Assembly: GCA_949745595.1 (NCBI GenBank)
Contig: CATJWN010000076.1
Coordinates: 1-53,850, forward strand
From: an uncultured Clostridia bacterium
Lineage (GTDB): Bacteria; Bacillota; Clostridia; TANB77; CAG-508
Direction of reading: 5' to 3'
Length of the DNA stretch: 53,850 nt
The translations under genes and the position numbers were made by a program. A model generated the notes under the pieces. It saw only the letters and a list, made by a program, of their open reading frames with translations. It was not told the DNA's origin and made no database searches. Positions 10,073 through 18,364 of the stretch are shown here, piece by piece. How positions within the stretch are numbered: position 1 is the first letter of the stretch; the number at the start of each line of letters is the position of its first letter.

Positions 10073-10604
10073 TTAAACTATTACTACTTTGATTTTCTTT
10101 TTAGTTTTTATTATCTTTTTAATTAAGACCTTAACTCTTTGACCATATACAAGTCCTTCCTTGTACTCAGCCATACCTACTAAATTAGGTTTAAGCTCAA
10201 CAAATATTCCATTTTTATATTTGTCTGCTTCTTTTATAATTCCATCAACAATTGACTTTTCTTCAAGACCTTCTGCATTTTCTTCCCAGTTTCCTAAAAG
10301 CTCCTTATATGATAAAACTATTCTGCCATTCTCTTTATCAATTGATTTTATCATAACATTTATTTTTTGTCCAATAGAAAATCTTTCACTTGGTGATTTC
10401 ATCCTAGAAACAGATATATCCTCTATATGAAGTAATCCTACAAAACCTCCTTCAATTTCTATAAAAACACCAAAATGCCTGATATTTTTAACAATACCGG
10501 CTTACAATTTGACCCTCTGAAATTTTATCTTTTATTTTATTCCAAGATTTTCTATGCTCTTCCTCTCTTGCCAAAACAATTTCTTCGTTATACGTACCTT
10601 TCAT
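10073..10604 (-). CDS. S1 RNA-binding domain protein, one CGG +1 site
   Basis: Probably a ribosome- or RNA-associated S1 protein. After a short helical N-terminus a full S1 domain runs GQIVSGIVKNIRHFGVFIEI, GGFVGLLHIEDIS and GQKINVMIKSIDKENGRIVLS. A second, degenerate S1-like repeat follows (DGIIKEADKYKNGIFVEL). The start at 10604 has a GAGGAG site. Zero frame ends at residue 38. Skipping the C at 10499 gives the invariant glycine of the first S1 strand and about 176 residues. The half after the break begins in mid-domain without a sensible start of its own, so the two halves are one gene. Confidence 0.85.
10497..10499 (-). other. CGG +1 recoding site in the S1-domain gene
   Basis: Codons are AGC-CGG-T. 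Skipping the C at 10499 gives GGT, the Gly of the S1 motif G-x-V-x-x-I, and joins the two halves. Confidence 0.88.
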
Positions 10605-10644
10605 TTTTTTCTCCTCATTTGTAATTATGATAATAAAATTCCTT

Positions 10645-11379
10645 CTATTTATTTGAATTTAAAATACTATCTACTTCTTTTGTATTTAAATATCTCCAAG
10701 TTCCAACTTTTAAATCCTTTACTCCTACATTTCCTATTTTACTACGATGTAAAGCTAAAACTTTATAACCAATTGCTTCACACATCTTTCTAACTTGTCT
10801 GTTTTTCCCTTCATGAATTCGTATTTCTACTCTTGATTGATTTTTATCTCTGTCAATTTTTATTATCTTAGAATCTGCAGGTTTAGTAATATAATCTCCA
10901 TCGATAACAACACCATCTCTTAGCTTTTGAACATCTGTCTCTTCTATAATTCCTATAAGTGTTACTGTATAAGTTTTTGTTATTTCATGTTTTGGGTGTG
11001 TTACTTTATATACAAAATCTCCATCATCTGTAAGTATCAATGCTCCTGAAGTATACATATCAAGTCTTCCAACTGGTACTATTCTTTTATGTACCTTTTT
11101 TACTAAATCTAAAACTGTATCACGTCCAAATTGGTCGTTTGCAGTAGTTACATATCCAATTGGTTTATTAAGCAAAACATATACATAGTCATTTTTTTGT
11201 AGTTCTACTTTCTTGCCATTATAAGTAACTTCATCTTTTTCTGGATCTACTTTAGTTCCTAATTCTAAGACCTGTTTACCATTTACTGATATTTTTCCAT
11301 CTAAAATATATTCTTCACACTTTCTTCTTGAAGCAATTCCAGCTGAGCTTAAAAACTTTTGTAATCTCATTTCTTCCAT
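10645..11379 (-). CDS. RsuA/RluB-family pseudouridine synthase
   Basis: Isomerises uridine in rRNA, probably 23S (RluB-like). An N-terminal S4 RNA-binding domain (RLQKFLSSAGIASRRKCEEYI) is followed by the catalytic domain with GRLDMYTSGALILTDDG, which holds the catalytic Asp, and EGKNRQVRKMCEAIGY. 244 residues. The start may be the ATG three codons in, which has a closer GGAAG site. It lies four bases after the RluD-family gene, forming a run of rRNA-modification genes. Confidence 0.9.
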   Translation of the reverse strand: MEEMRLQKFLSSAGIASRRKCEEYILDGKISVNGKQVLELGTKVDPEKDEVTYNGKKVELQKNDYVYVLLNKPIGYVTTANDQFGRDTVLDLVKKVHKRIVPVGRLDMYTSGALILTDDGDFVYKVTHPKHEITKTYTVTLIGIIEETDVQKLRDGVVIDGDYITKPADSKIIKIDRDKNQSRVEIRIHEGKNRQVRKMCEAIGYKVLALHRSKIGNVGVKDLKVGTWRYLNTKEVDSILNSNK

Positions 11380-11382
11380 AAA

Positions 11383-12304
11383 CTATCTATGTTTCTCTCT
11401 TTCTAGTTGTTCTAATACTTTTTCAAAATATTCTGGTATTTTAGCTTCTAATTTCATTTGTTTTTTTGTAACTGGATGTTTAAACTCTAATCCCATACTA
11501 TGTAGCATCTGACCTTCTACTCCAAATGGATTTTTCCCATTTGAATATACGCTATCACCAACCAATGGATAACCTATTTCTGCCATATGTACTCTTATTT
11601 GATGTGTTCTTCCAGTTTCTATATTAACTTCTACTAAAGTATAACCATTATATCTTTCTAAAACTTTAATATGTGTAACTGCAGTTTTTCCAGTTTTAGA
11701 TACTGCCATTTTCACTCTGTCTTTTGTGCTTCTACCAATTGGCATATCTACTGTTGCATTATTTTCTTTTATGACACCTCTTGCAAGTGCAATATACGTT
11801 TTCTTAACTTCGTGATTTTTAATTTGTTCACTCATATTTATATGGGCATTGTCATTCTTAGCAACAATTAAAAGACCTGAAGTATCTTTGTCTATTCTAT
11901 GTACAATACCAGGTCTAATCTCTCCACCAATACCTGATAAACCATCCTTACACCTTGCCATAATGGCATTTACAAGTGTTCCATCAGGATTACCATTTCC
12001 GTGGGTGCACAACCAAGCCCTTTTGCTTATTTATAACTAAAATATCATTATCTTCATAAACAATATCTAGTGGTATATCTCTATCTGGTTTAATATCTAC
12101 TTCTTTAGGAACTATCTCTTCTATTTCAACAATATCGTCAATAATTAGTTTATATGAAGACTTTGGAGTTTTTCCATTTACAAAAATTTTGCCATCGCTT
12201 AGCATTTTCTGTACCATAGCTCTTGATATATCCTTATCTTTTTCACTAATAGCTTTGTCAATTCTAATTCCTTCTAACTCTTTTCCTACTATATATTTCT
12301 TCAA
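11383..12304 (-). CDS. rluD: RluD-family 23S rRNA pseudouridine synthase, one CGG +1 site
   Basis: Forms pseudouridines in large-subunit rRNA. The N-terminal S4 domain has RIDKAISEKDKDISRAMVQKML. The catalytic core has VINKQKGLVVHPGNGNPDGTLV and GIVHRIDKDTSGLL (catalytic Asp), then TGRTHQIRVHMAEIGYPLVGD. Zero frame stops at HPRKW. Skipping the C at 12001 gives the HPGNGN motif typical of RluD and a product of about 306 residues. It lies between tagA and the RluB-like gene. Confidence 0.93.
11999..12001 (-). other. CGG +1 recoding site in rluD
   Basis: Codons are CCA-CGG-A. Skipping the C at 12001 gives GGA-AAT-GGA, the HPGNG motif before the catalytic loop. Confidence 0.93.
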
Positions 12305-12315
12305 AACATTCCTCT

Positions 12316-13073
12316 TTATTTATCAAATTTTCCTTTGGTTATATCCTTTGTAAATACAACTTTTAAAAGATAAATTGGAAGTACTACCATCCTCTTAATT
12401 CTCTTTGGCTCTTTTATTAATCTCCAAAGCCATTCTATTCCGCATTTTTGCATCCACACAGGAGCTCTTTTTATACTACCTGCCTCATAATCGAAAGTAC
12501 CTCCGCTGACCTGCTGCAATATCAACTTTCAATTCATCTCTATGTTTATATATCCATTTTTCCTGCCTTGGAGCACCCATAGCTACAAATAATACATTAG
12601 GCTGTAAAGAATTTATTTCTTCAATAACTTTTTCTTCTGAATCTTCTTCAAAAAAGCCTTCATGATATCCAACTATTTTTACTTTTGGATATAAACTTTC
12701 TAAATGCTCTTTTGCCTTTTTAGGAATATCTCCTGCTCCACCTAACAAGTAAAAAGTCCAGCCTTCTTTTTCTCCAACTTCAAATACTTTTCTTAAGTAA
12801 CTCTGTCCGGGTATTCTTTCTTTAAAAAGCTTTTTTTGAAGTTTTCCCGCTATAATTACTCCTATACTATCTGGAGTAGCAAGCTTTGAAGTCTTAAGAA
12901 TATCGAAAAAAAGTTTATCTTTCTGAGCAGCCATAATAAACTCAACATTTGGAGCTACCACCAAAGAACAACTCTTATTGCTAATAGAAATTAATTCTTT
13001 AGTCCTTTTTCCTGCTTCGTCTAAAGTTATATTATCAATTTCAACGCCTAATATTTTAACTCTTTCTCCGCAA
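12316..13073 (-). CDS. tagA: WecG/TagA/CpsF-family glycosyltransferase, two CGG +1 sites
   Basis: Transfers N-acetylmannosamine or a related sugar onto a lipid-linked intermediate in wall polymer synthesis. Family motifs: VKILGVEIDNITLDEA at the N-terminus, PDSIGVIIAGKL, YLLGGAGDIPKKA, NVLFVAMGAPRQEKWI, and after the second break GGTFDYEAGSIKRAPVWM. Skipping the C at 12505 restores the AAGQGGTFD motif. The conserved N-terminus has no normal start codon. The best reading is TTG at 13073 (AGGTG five bases upstream) followed at once by CGG-A at 13070. About 251 residues, the family norm. The start assignment is less certain than the second break. Confidence 0.87.
12503..12505 (-). other. CGG +1 recoding site in tagA (3' half)
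   Basis: Codons are CAG-CGG-A. Skipping the C at 12505 gives GGA-GGT-ACT, the GGTFD motif of the family. Confidence 0.92.
13068..13070 (-). other. Probable CGG +1 recoding site at codon 2 of tagA
   Basis: TTG (13071-13073) is followed by CGG-A. Skipping the C at 13070 gives M-G-E-R-V-K-I-L-G-V, the expected N-terminus. Without it there is no start codon for about 34 conserved residues. Confidence 0.6.
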
Positions 13074-13083
13074 AATTACACCT

Positions 13084-13554
13084 CTATTTTTGAGCGCTAA
13101 ATACGCCTTCTTTTTTTGTATATATTATTAAAAACACAACAAGTAGTAACCAACCTAAACATATACATAAATCTGCTATATTAAAATTTGGTACTATTGG
13201 TATCTTAATAAAATCTAAAACTCCACCTCTAAAAATCCTATCTATTATGTTGCTAAGTCCACCACCAAGTGCCATTGAAATAGCGACCAGCACCCTAGGC
13301 TCTAACTGTTCTCTCTGATTTTTTATAAAAGTAATAATAATAAAAAGCACAAATACACTTAAAAGAATATTTTTGGCATTTCCTGAATTAAATCCAAAAG
13401 CCATACCCGTATTAGTTGTAGTTTCTATTGCAAAATAATCATTTCCTATTCTTTGGGGAACATACTTAGTTATTAAAACTTTACTCAATTGGTCAATTAC
13501 AATAATAATTAAGCAAACTATTATCGTAATTTTTAAAACTCTACTTTTGCTCAT
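13084..13554 (-). CDS. lspA: Lipoprotein signal peptidase LspA
   Basis: Membrane aspartic protease that removes signal peptides from prolipoproteins. Four transmembrane helices. Motifs: NTGMAFGF, then GGLSNIIDRIFRGGVLDFI (first catalytic Asp) and PNFNIADLCICLG (second catalytic Asp). 156 residues, typical. Its start overlaps the end of the upstream membrane protein gene by 14 bases. Lipoproteins in this window (29677, 30461) are likely substrates. Confidence 0.94.
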   Translation of the reverse strand: MSKSRVLKITIIVCLIIIVIDQLSKVLITKYVPQRIGNDYFAIETTTNTGMAFGFNSGNAKNILLSVFVLFIIITFIKNQREQLEPRVLVAISMALGGGLSNIIDRIFRGGVLDFIKIPIVPNFNIADLCICLGWLLLVVFLIIYTKKEGVFSAQK

Positions 13555-15232
13555 TACTTTCCTCTTTTTCCACTAATCTTTCAAAAATTGTAAAAGTATC
13601 ATCATCATATAATTTTACATAATCATCGTCTTGATTTAAAAGCATTACTAACTTAGAATTTGAAAAAGAAATGATGTGTGTTACTCCATAAGTCTCAAAA
13701 GCATCTACATAATTATACGCAATTCCTGCTATATTTAAAGCATCTGAAAAAATATCTCTTCCCTCATCCTCTTCGTCATTTGGGTCTTTATTAAATTCTG
13801 GAGCATATAAATCAGCTCTTGAATCAATAAATACTGGAATATCTCTAAATAGCAAATAACTACCATAATTATATTCATTATATAATTTGATGTTTTTATA
13901 ATCCAAGTTATCTATAATCCAATTTGAAGCTTCTACGGGATATGATCCAGTCTCTATATATGGATCATCTATTATATCTTTTAACATATTTATCGATATA
14001 AGTGAAAATGTTAAAATAATTACACAAGCGCCTAAACAATCACTTGCAAATCTCAAGATTTTATTACAAGTTTCTTTATCATATTTTTCAAACATTGCTG
14101 CAATTAACTTAACTAAAATTGGTATACAAAAAATTGCAAACATCGAAATCTGTCTTTTAGTCTTTAAAGCTAAATATGTAAGTCCAAGAAGCATAAACAA
14201 ATCTGATAATTTAATCTTTGTATCAGTAAAAATTAATATAATCAAAAACAAACCCAAAACAAATAAAAACTCTTCACAATCCACTAATACCATTGGTTGA
14301 TGTTCATTTATAGAATCTGTAGTATTTCCTTGCATTGTCTTATATAGATATGTGTAAGCTCCGTCCCCTGCAGGATTTATCACACCCGTACATGCTGCAA
14401 CTAACATTATAAAAATAAGTGGTATTACAAAAAAATTCTTTGTAACTACTATCTTAAATGGATTATTACGTAAAGCAGTTCTTTTTCTCTTTCTCTCTGC
14501 TATATCACTTGGAATTTTATTATATATACTTTCAAATTTTGTATGCAATTTTTCGTTCTTGCAAATTTTTAATCCCCCTTTTAATCCTAATTTTTCAAGC
14601 CTTTTGTCCACGTCCCAATCAATAAATGAAAGCCATAAAAATTCTGCAATATATGGTAAATAAAGGACAAAATAAAAAGGAAATACTGCACAATGCACAT
14701 TAGCAATTATCAGTGGTATTATAACTAAATAAAAAGCATACCTTTTCTTATGAGTTTCCAAAAACATCTCTATAAAATAAACTGTTAATCCAAATAAAAT
14801 AAATGTAAATAATTGTGCTCTTGCTGCAATATATGGTTCTAACAAATACATTGCACCAATAGTTGCAACTAAAGATACTGGCTTATTACCAGACCTTGCG
14901 CATAATTTATATATAACCAAACCTAAGATGCTTGCTAAAATAATAGTTGACGCATAAATTCCTGCATGTCCAAAAGTATTATATATTAAAAATATACCTA
15001 AATCATATAACCAATGTGGATAAGTATATGGCAACTCATGCCATGAAAATACATCCTCCGTAAGATTTGATATGCCATTATTATATATGTATTCTCCTAT
15101 TTTTATTGTATAAAAAGTATCGTTTTGTAAAGTTTTTGGTGATATTGCAAATGAAAATAAAACAATACAAGTTACTACTACTATTGCAAAAATAACTTTC
15201 TGCTCTACGACTTTTTCTTTCTCTTTATCCAT
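13541..15232 (-). CDS. Large polytopic membrane protein of unknown function
   Basis: 563 residues with about 10-12 predicted transmembrane helices. The first starts near residue 12 (VIFAIVVVTCIVLFSFAI). A cytoplasmic basic loop of about 50 residues lies near 210-265 (KLGLKGGLKICKNEK). A C-terminal soluble part contains YNEYNYGSYLLFRDIPVFID followed by SRADLY, a signature I associate with uncharacterised membrane proteins related to PMT-type glycosyltransferases. Function unknown. It is translationally linked to lspA. Confidence 0.7.
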   Translation of the reverse strand: MDKEKEKVVEQKVIFAIVVVTCIVLFSFAISPKTLQNDTFYTIKIGEYIYNNGISNLTEDVFSWHELPYTYPHWLYDLGIFLIYNTFGHAGIYASTIILASILGLVIYKLCARSGNKPVSLVATIGAMYLLEPYIAARAQLFTFILFGLTVYFIEMFLETHKKRYAFYLVIIPLIIANVHCAVFPFYFVLYLPYIAEFLWLSFIDWDVDKRLEKLGLKGGLKICKNEKLHTKFESIYNKIPSDIAERKRKRTALRNNPFKIVVTKNFFVIPLIFIMLVAACTGVINPAGDGAYTYLYKTMQGNTTDSINEHQPMVLVDCEEFLFVLGLFLIILIFTDTKIKLSDLFMLLGLTYLALKTKRQISMFAIFCIPILVKLIAAMFEKYDKETCNKILRFASDCLGACVIILTFSLISINMLKDIIDDPYIETGSYPVEASNWIIDNLDYKNIKLYNEYNYGSYLLFRDIPVFIDSRADLYAPEFNKDPNDEEDEGRDIFSDALNIAGIAYNYVDAFETYGVTHIISFSNSKLVMLLNQDDDYVKLYDDDTFTIFERLVEKEESNEQK

Positions 15233-15291
15233 CCTATTTCTCCTTGGAATTTACTATTTGAAATTATATCAAACTTTATAAAAAAATACAA

Positions 15292-15978
15292 TTATTTTTC
15301 TGCAGTTAAATAACCCCTAACTAAACTTAAATCGTCATAAGTTGTAACTTTAATATTTGAATATTCCCCTTCAATTAATTTAACAGGGTTTCCACTTCTC
15401 TCCATAAGCATACAGTCATCTGTAACTGTATCATCACCCATATATTTTTCATGCATTTCTAATAAAATCTTCCTATCAAAGCATTGTGGTGTTTGAATTA
15501 CCCAAGTATTCTTTCTAAGTGTTGTTTCTTTAACTATTCCTTCATCATCAGTTATTTTTATAGTGTCTTTAGATTTTACTGCTATACTAACGCCTTTAAA
15601 ATTATCCATTTCACAAATTGCATCTATTATGTATTTGTCTTTAATCATCATTCTTGCACCATCTTGAATAATTACTATTTCAGAAGTAGTACTTGTTATA
15701 GCATTATATACTGACTCTTGTCTGGTAGCTCCACCAATTATAAAATTTAAAGGCTTTCTCAAATTAATCTTATTTGCTATTTCTCTTACTCTATCTTCCT
15801 CTTCCTTTTTACAAACAATAATCATATCGTCTATCAAACTATTTTCATTGAATTTTTCTAAACTATATAAGAAAACTTCTTTTCCATCTATATTTTCAAA
15901 ATTTTTATTTCTGTTTTTTCCAAACCTAGTACTGTTTCCTGCTACTAAAATAATTGCAGTAACTACTTTTTTACTCAT
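15292..15978 (-). CDS. ispD: 2-C-methyl-D-erythritol 4-phosphate cytidylyltransferase IspD
   Basis: Third step of the MEP isoprenoid pathway: MEP plus CTP gives CDP-ME. The nucleotidyltransferase signature is ILVAGNSTRFGKNRNKNF at the N-terminus. Further motifs: GGATRQESVYNAI, VIIQDGARMMI and QTPQCFDRKIL. 228 residues. Its ATG overlaps the ispE stop (ATGA). It is followed in the window by no linked gene; a short gap separates it from the membrane protein gene. Confidence 0.93.
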   Translation of the reverse strand: MSKKVVTAIILVAGNSTRFGKNRNKNFENIDGKEVFLYSLEKFNENSLIDDMIIVCKKEEEDRVREIANKINLRKPLNFIIGGATRQESVYNAITSTTSEIVIIQDGARMMIKDKYIIDAICEMDNFKGVSIAVKSKDTIKITDDEGIVKETTLRKNTWVIQTPQCFDRKILLEMHEKYMGDDTVTDDCMLMERSGNPVKLIEGEYSNIKVTTYDDLSLVRGYLTAEK

Positions 15979-16841
15979 ATTTTACTCCTTCTATTATATG
16001 ATTTGCAAATATATGCTTCATATTTATCTTTTAAACCTTGATATGCTTGCTTTGCTCTTTCTTTATTTTCAAATATACCAAAAACACAAGAGCCTGCACC
16101 TGTCAATATAGCATTTATTGCTCCATTTTCTTTCAAAACTTTTTTTGCTTCACTAATTTCTACTAATTCTGTTGTAACTTTTTCAAAATCATTATATAAA
16201 TTATTGGCAAATGTAATAATATCCTTTTTCTCCATTCCTGATAATACTTTATCTGTTTTAATTTCGCTTTTATATTTCATATTATCAAGTTTTTCAAACA
16301 TTTCTTTTGTGCAACAATAAGTATTTTTAGGTTTTATAATTACTAAATAGTATTGGAAATCAGAATCTATTTTTGTAATAATATCTCCAATACCTTCTGC
16401 TTTAACTATACCGCCATATAAACATGGTGGTACATCTGCTCCTAAAGTTGCTGACATTTTTACAATTTCTTCCTCTGAAAAATTTAAAGAAAATAGTTTT
16501 TTCATTCCAATTAAAAAACTAGCGCAATCTGTACTTCCACCAGCTAATCCCGCTTGCATTGGAATTTTCTTATTTAATATAACTTTGATACCCGTAAGGA
16601 AAGGAAACTTTTCTTTTAACACTTTATAAGCTTTAAATATAATGTTATCTTCTAAATTTACATTCTTAATATTGCTTTCTATCTCAATACAATCTGTGTC
16701 ATTTTTTTCTATCCACATTTCGTCATATAAATTTATTTTTTGAAAAACTGATTCTAAATTATGATAACCATCTGATCTTTTTTCTAAAATACTAAGAGTT
16801 AAATTTATTTTTGCACGCGGTTTAACAAATATTTTATCCAT
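15975..16841 (-). CDS. ispE: CDP-ME kinase IspE
   Basis: GHMP kinase phosphorylating CDP-ME at the 2-hydroxyl, MEP pathway step four. N-terminal AKINLTLSILEKRSDGYHNL. ATP-binding glycine-rich loop MQAGLAGGSTDCASFL. C-terminal GHMP motif AILTGAGSCVFGIF. 288 residues. ATG at 16841 after an AGGAG site. It sits between ispF and ispD in one operon, so three consecutive pathway enzymes are made together. Confidence 0.93.
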   Translation of the reverse strand: MDKIFVKPRAKINLTLSILEKRSDGYHNLESVFQKINLYDEMWIEKNDTDCIEIESNIKNVNLEDNIIFKAYKVLKEKFPFLTGIKVILNKKIPMQAGLAGGSTDCASFLIGMKKLFSLNFSEEEIVKMSATLGADVPPCLYGGIVKAEGIGDIITKIDSDFQYYLVIIKPKNTYCCTKEMFEKLDNMKYKSEIKTDKVLSGMEKKDIITFANNLYNDFEKVTTELVEISEAKKVLKENGAINAILTGAGSCVFGIFENKERAKQAYQGLKDKYEAYICKSYNRRSKI

Positions 16842-16850
16842 ACAAACTCC

Positions 16851-17315
16851 TTATTCTACTGTTAGTATACAAAATACACTAATGCCTTCTCCTCGTCCAA
16901 AATCTGTTAATCCTTCCCCTGTTGTCGCAGTAATTCCAACCTGACTTACATGTATATTTAATATTCTTGCTATATTCTCCCTCATATCTTCAACTCTTGG
17001 TGAAATCTTAGGAATTTTACATTCAATAGAAATAGATAAATGTTCAATTTCATAATATAAATATTTTAGTGCTTCTCTAACATATTCTTCGCTATTTAAA
17101 ATACCTTTTGCACACATTTCATCTGTAATCTTTCCTAAAACATTTACTGTTGTTACACCTGAAATTGCATTTGTTATTGCATGTAAAACTACATCTGAAT
17201 CACTATTTCCCTTCAGAGCTGGCTCATTTTCAAAAACTATTCCACCTAAAACTAATTTTTTATCTTTGTTATCAGAATAAAATCTGTGGCTATCTTGACC
17301 AATTCCAACTTTCAT
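16851..17315 (-). CDS. ispF: MECDP synthase IspF, divergent
   Basis: Cyclises CDP-ME 2-phosphate to MECDP, MEP pathway step five. The metal ligands are present as GQDSHRF and SDVVLHAITNAISG. The C-terminal ATTGEGLTDFGRGEGI is standard. The usual GDIGxHFPD loop after the second metal site is replaced by NVLGKITDEMCAKG, so it belongs to a divergent sub-branch, still with the trimer-forming C-terminus. 154 residues. First gene of the ispF-ispE-ispD operon. Confidence 0.88.
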   Translation of the reverse strand: MKVGIGQDSHRFYSDNKDKKLVLGGIVFENEPALKGNSDSDVVLHAITNAISGVTTVNVLGKITDEMCAKGILNSEEYVREALKYLYYEIEHLSISIECKIPKISPRVEDMRENIARILNIHVSQVGITATTGEGLTDFGRGEGISVFCILTVE

Positions 17316-17390
17316 ATATTTCTCCTTTTCTTTTTCAAAGTCATTGTATCATAGATTTCCCTAAATAACAATAGTAATAAACATAAAGAA

Positions 17391-17432
17391 AAAAGCCCGT
17401 ATACTAACTTTTGTTAGCACACGGACTTTTTA
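17391..17432 (-). terminator. Terminator downstream of the SSB-like gene
   Basis: A long hairpin (AGTCCGTGTGCTAAC and partner, TTTT loop) followed by a T-run on the minus strand, just after the stop codon at 17449. Confidence 0.85.
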
Positions 17433-17448
17433 TATAATTTGCTAAAAT

Positions 17449-18117
17449 TTATACTACTTCTTCTTCACTTGTTTCATCAGTTTCTTTTTCTGGTACTTCC
17501 ATACTAGCAATTGAAACTTCATAAGCTACTCTTGTTTCAACAGTTCCATCTTCGTGTTTTTTCTCATAACTTCTTGATTGAACTCTACCTGTTATTTTTA
17601 CTTCTACTCCAACTTCCATATTTTGACAGAATCTTGCATTTCTTCCCCAAGCAATACAAGGAATATAATCTGATTTATTATATGCTCTATTTACTGCAAG
17701 TAGAATATCTGCAATCTCTCTTCCAAATGGTGTTTGTCTATAAATTGGTTTTTTACAAATATAACCGACTAATTCAACTGTGTTTGTAATTTCTTCTTTC
17801 TCTTCATCAGAATGTACAACTTCTGAGATTTCTTTTGCAAATACTGTTAAGATTAGTCTATTTCTTTCGTTTTCATAACTATTATAAGATCTAAATTGTC
17901 CTTCTACTTTAATTTCTTTTCCAATTGAAATATCAACATCTGTTAACAATCTTTCTGATATTGTAATTGGAATGATATCAGTAGCTTGACTTAATCTAAT
18001 AACCTCTAGACTAAATACATAAAATTTTTCACCATAGATTTCATGGCTATAATTTTTTTCACTAACAACTTTTCCTGCTAGTACTAAGTTGTTATTTTCT
18101 GAATAATTCATACTCAA
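17449..18117 (-). CDS. Two-OB-fold single-stranded DNA-binding protein
   Basis: 222 residues with two OB-like segments, about 8-100 and 110-205. The second carries the SSB pattern NTVELVGYICKKP, then DILLAVNRAY and YIPCIAWGRNARF. The tail is acidic (ETDETSEEEVV) but lacks the classical DDDIPF tip. Probably binds ssDNA in repair, competence or sporulation rather than being the main SSB. The TTG at 18117 is favoured over the ATG two codons in, because AAAGGAGG lies 8 bases upstream of TTG. Single-gene transcript. Confidence 0.75.
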   Translation of the reverse strand: MSMNYSENNNLVLAGKVVSEKNYSHEIYGEKFYVFSLEVIRLSQATDIIPITISERLLTDVDISIGKEIKVEGQFRSYNSYENERNRLILTVFAKEISEVVHSDEEKEEITNTVELVGYICKKPIYRQTPFGREIADILLAVNRAYNKSDYIPCIAWGRNARFCQNMEVGVEVKITGRVQSRSYEKKHEDGTVETRVAYEVSIASMEVPEKETDETSEEEVV

Positions 18118-18201
18118 AATTAGTTCCTCCTTTAATTCATCTAAAGTATCTTATATAATATGTAATGTTTCTCCTTGTGTTTTTTACTCTACAACAAGTA
18201 T

Positions 18202-18230
18202 ATTATAGCATACTTTTGGAAATTTGTCTA
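18202..18230 (-). promoter_or_regulatory. Promoter of the SSB-like gene
   Basis: On the minus strand TAGACA (18225-18230), 17 bases, TATAAT (18202-18207), about 85 bases upstream of the start. Confidence 0.7.
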
Positions 18231-18233
18231 CAT

Positions 18234-18277
18234 AAAATTGCACATTTTTGAATATTTTTCCAAAAATGTGCAATTTT
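18234..18277. terminator. Perfect 17-base inverted repeat, probable terminator of murD2
   Basis: AAAATTGCACATTTTTG and its exact complement are separated by 10 bases. It lies 88 bases after the murD2 stop and just upstream of the SSB-gene promoter. It most likely insulates the two units; an operator role is possible but unsupported. Confidence 0.55.
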
Positions 18278-18364
18278 CATCTCATATATTGCTTTAATTT
18301 GATACTTTTTGAAGCTTTAAAGTTCAAAATTGTTGTTCGTAAACCTTTCAAATATTATGTTATC

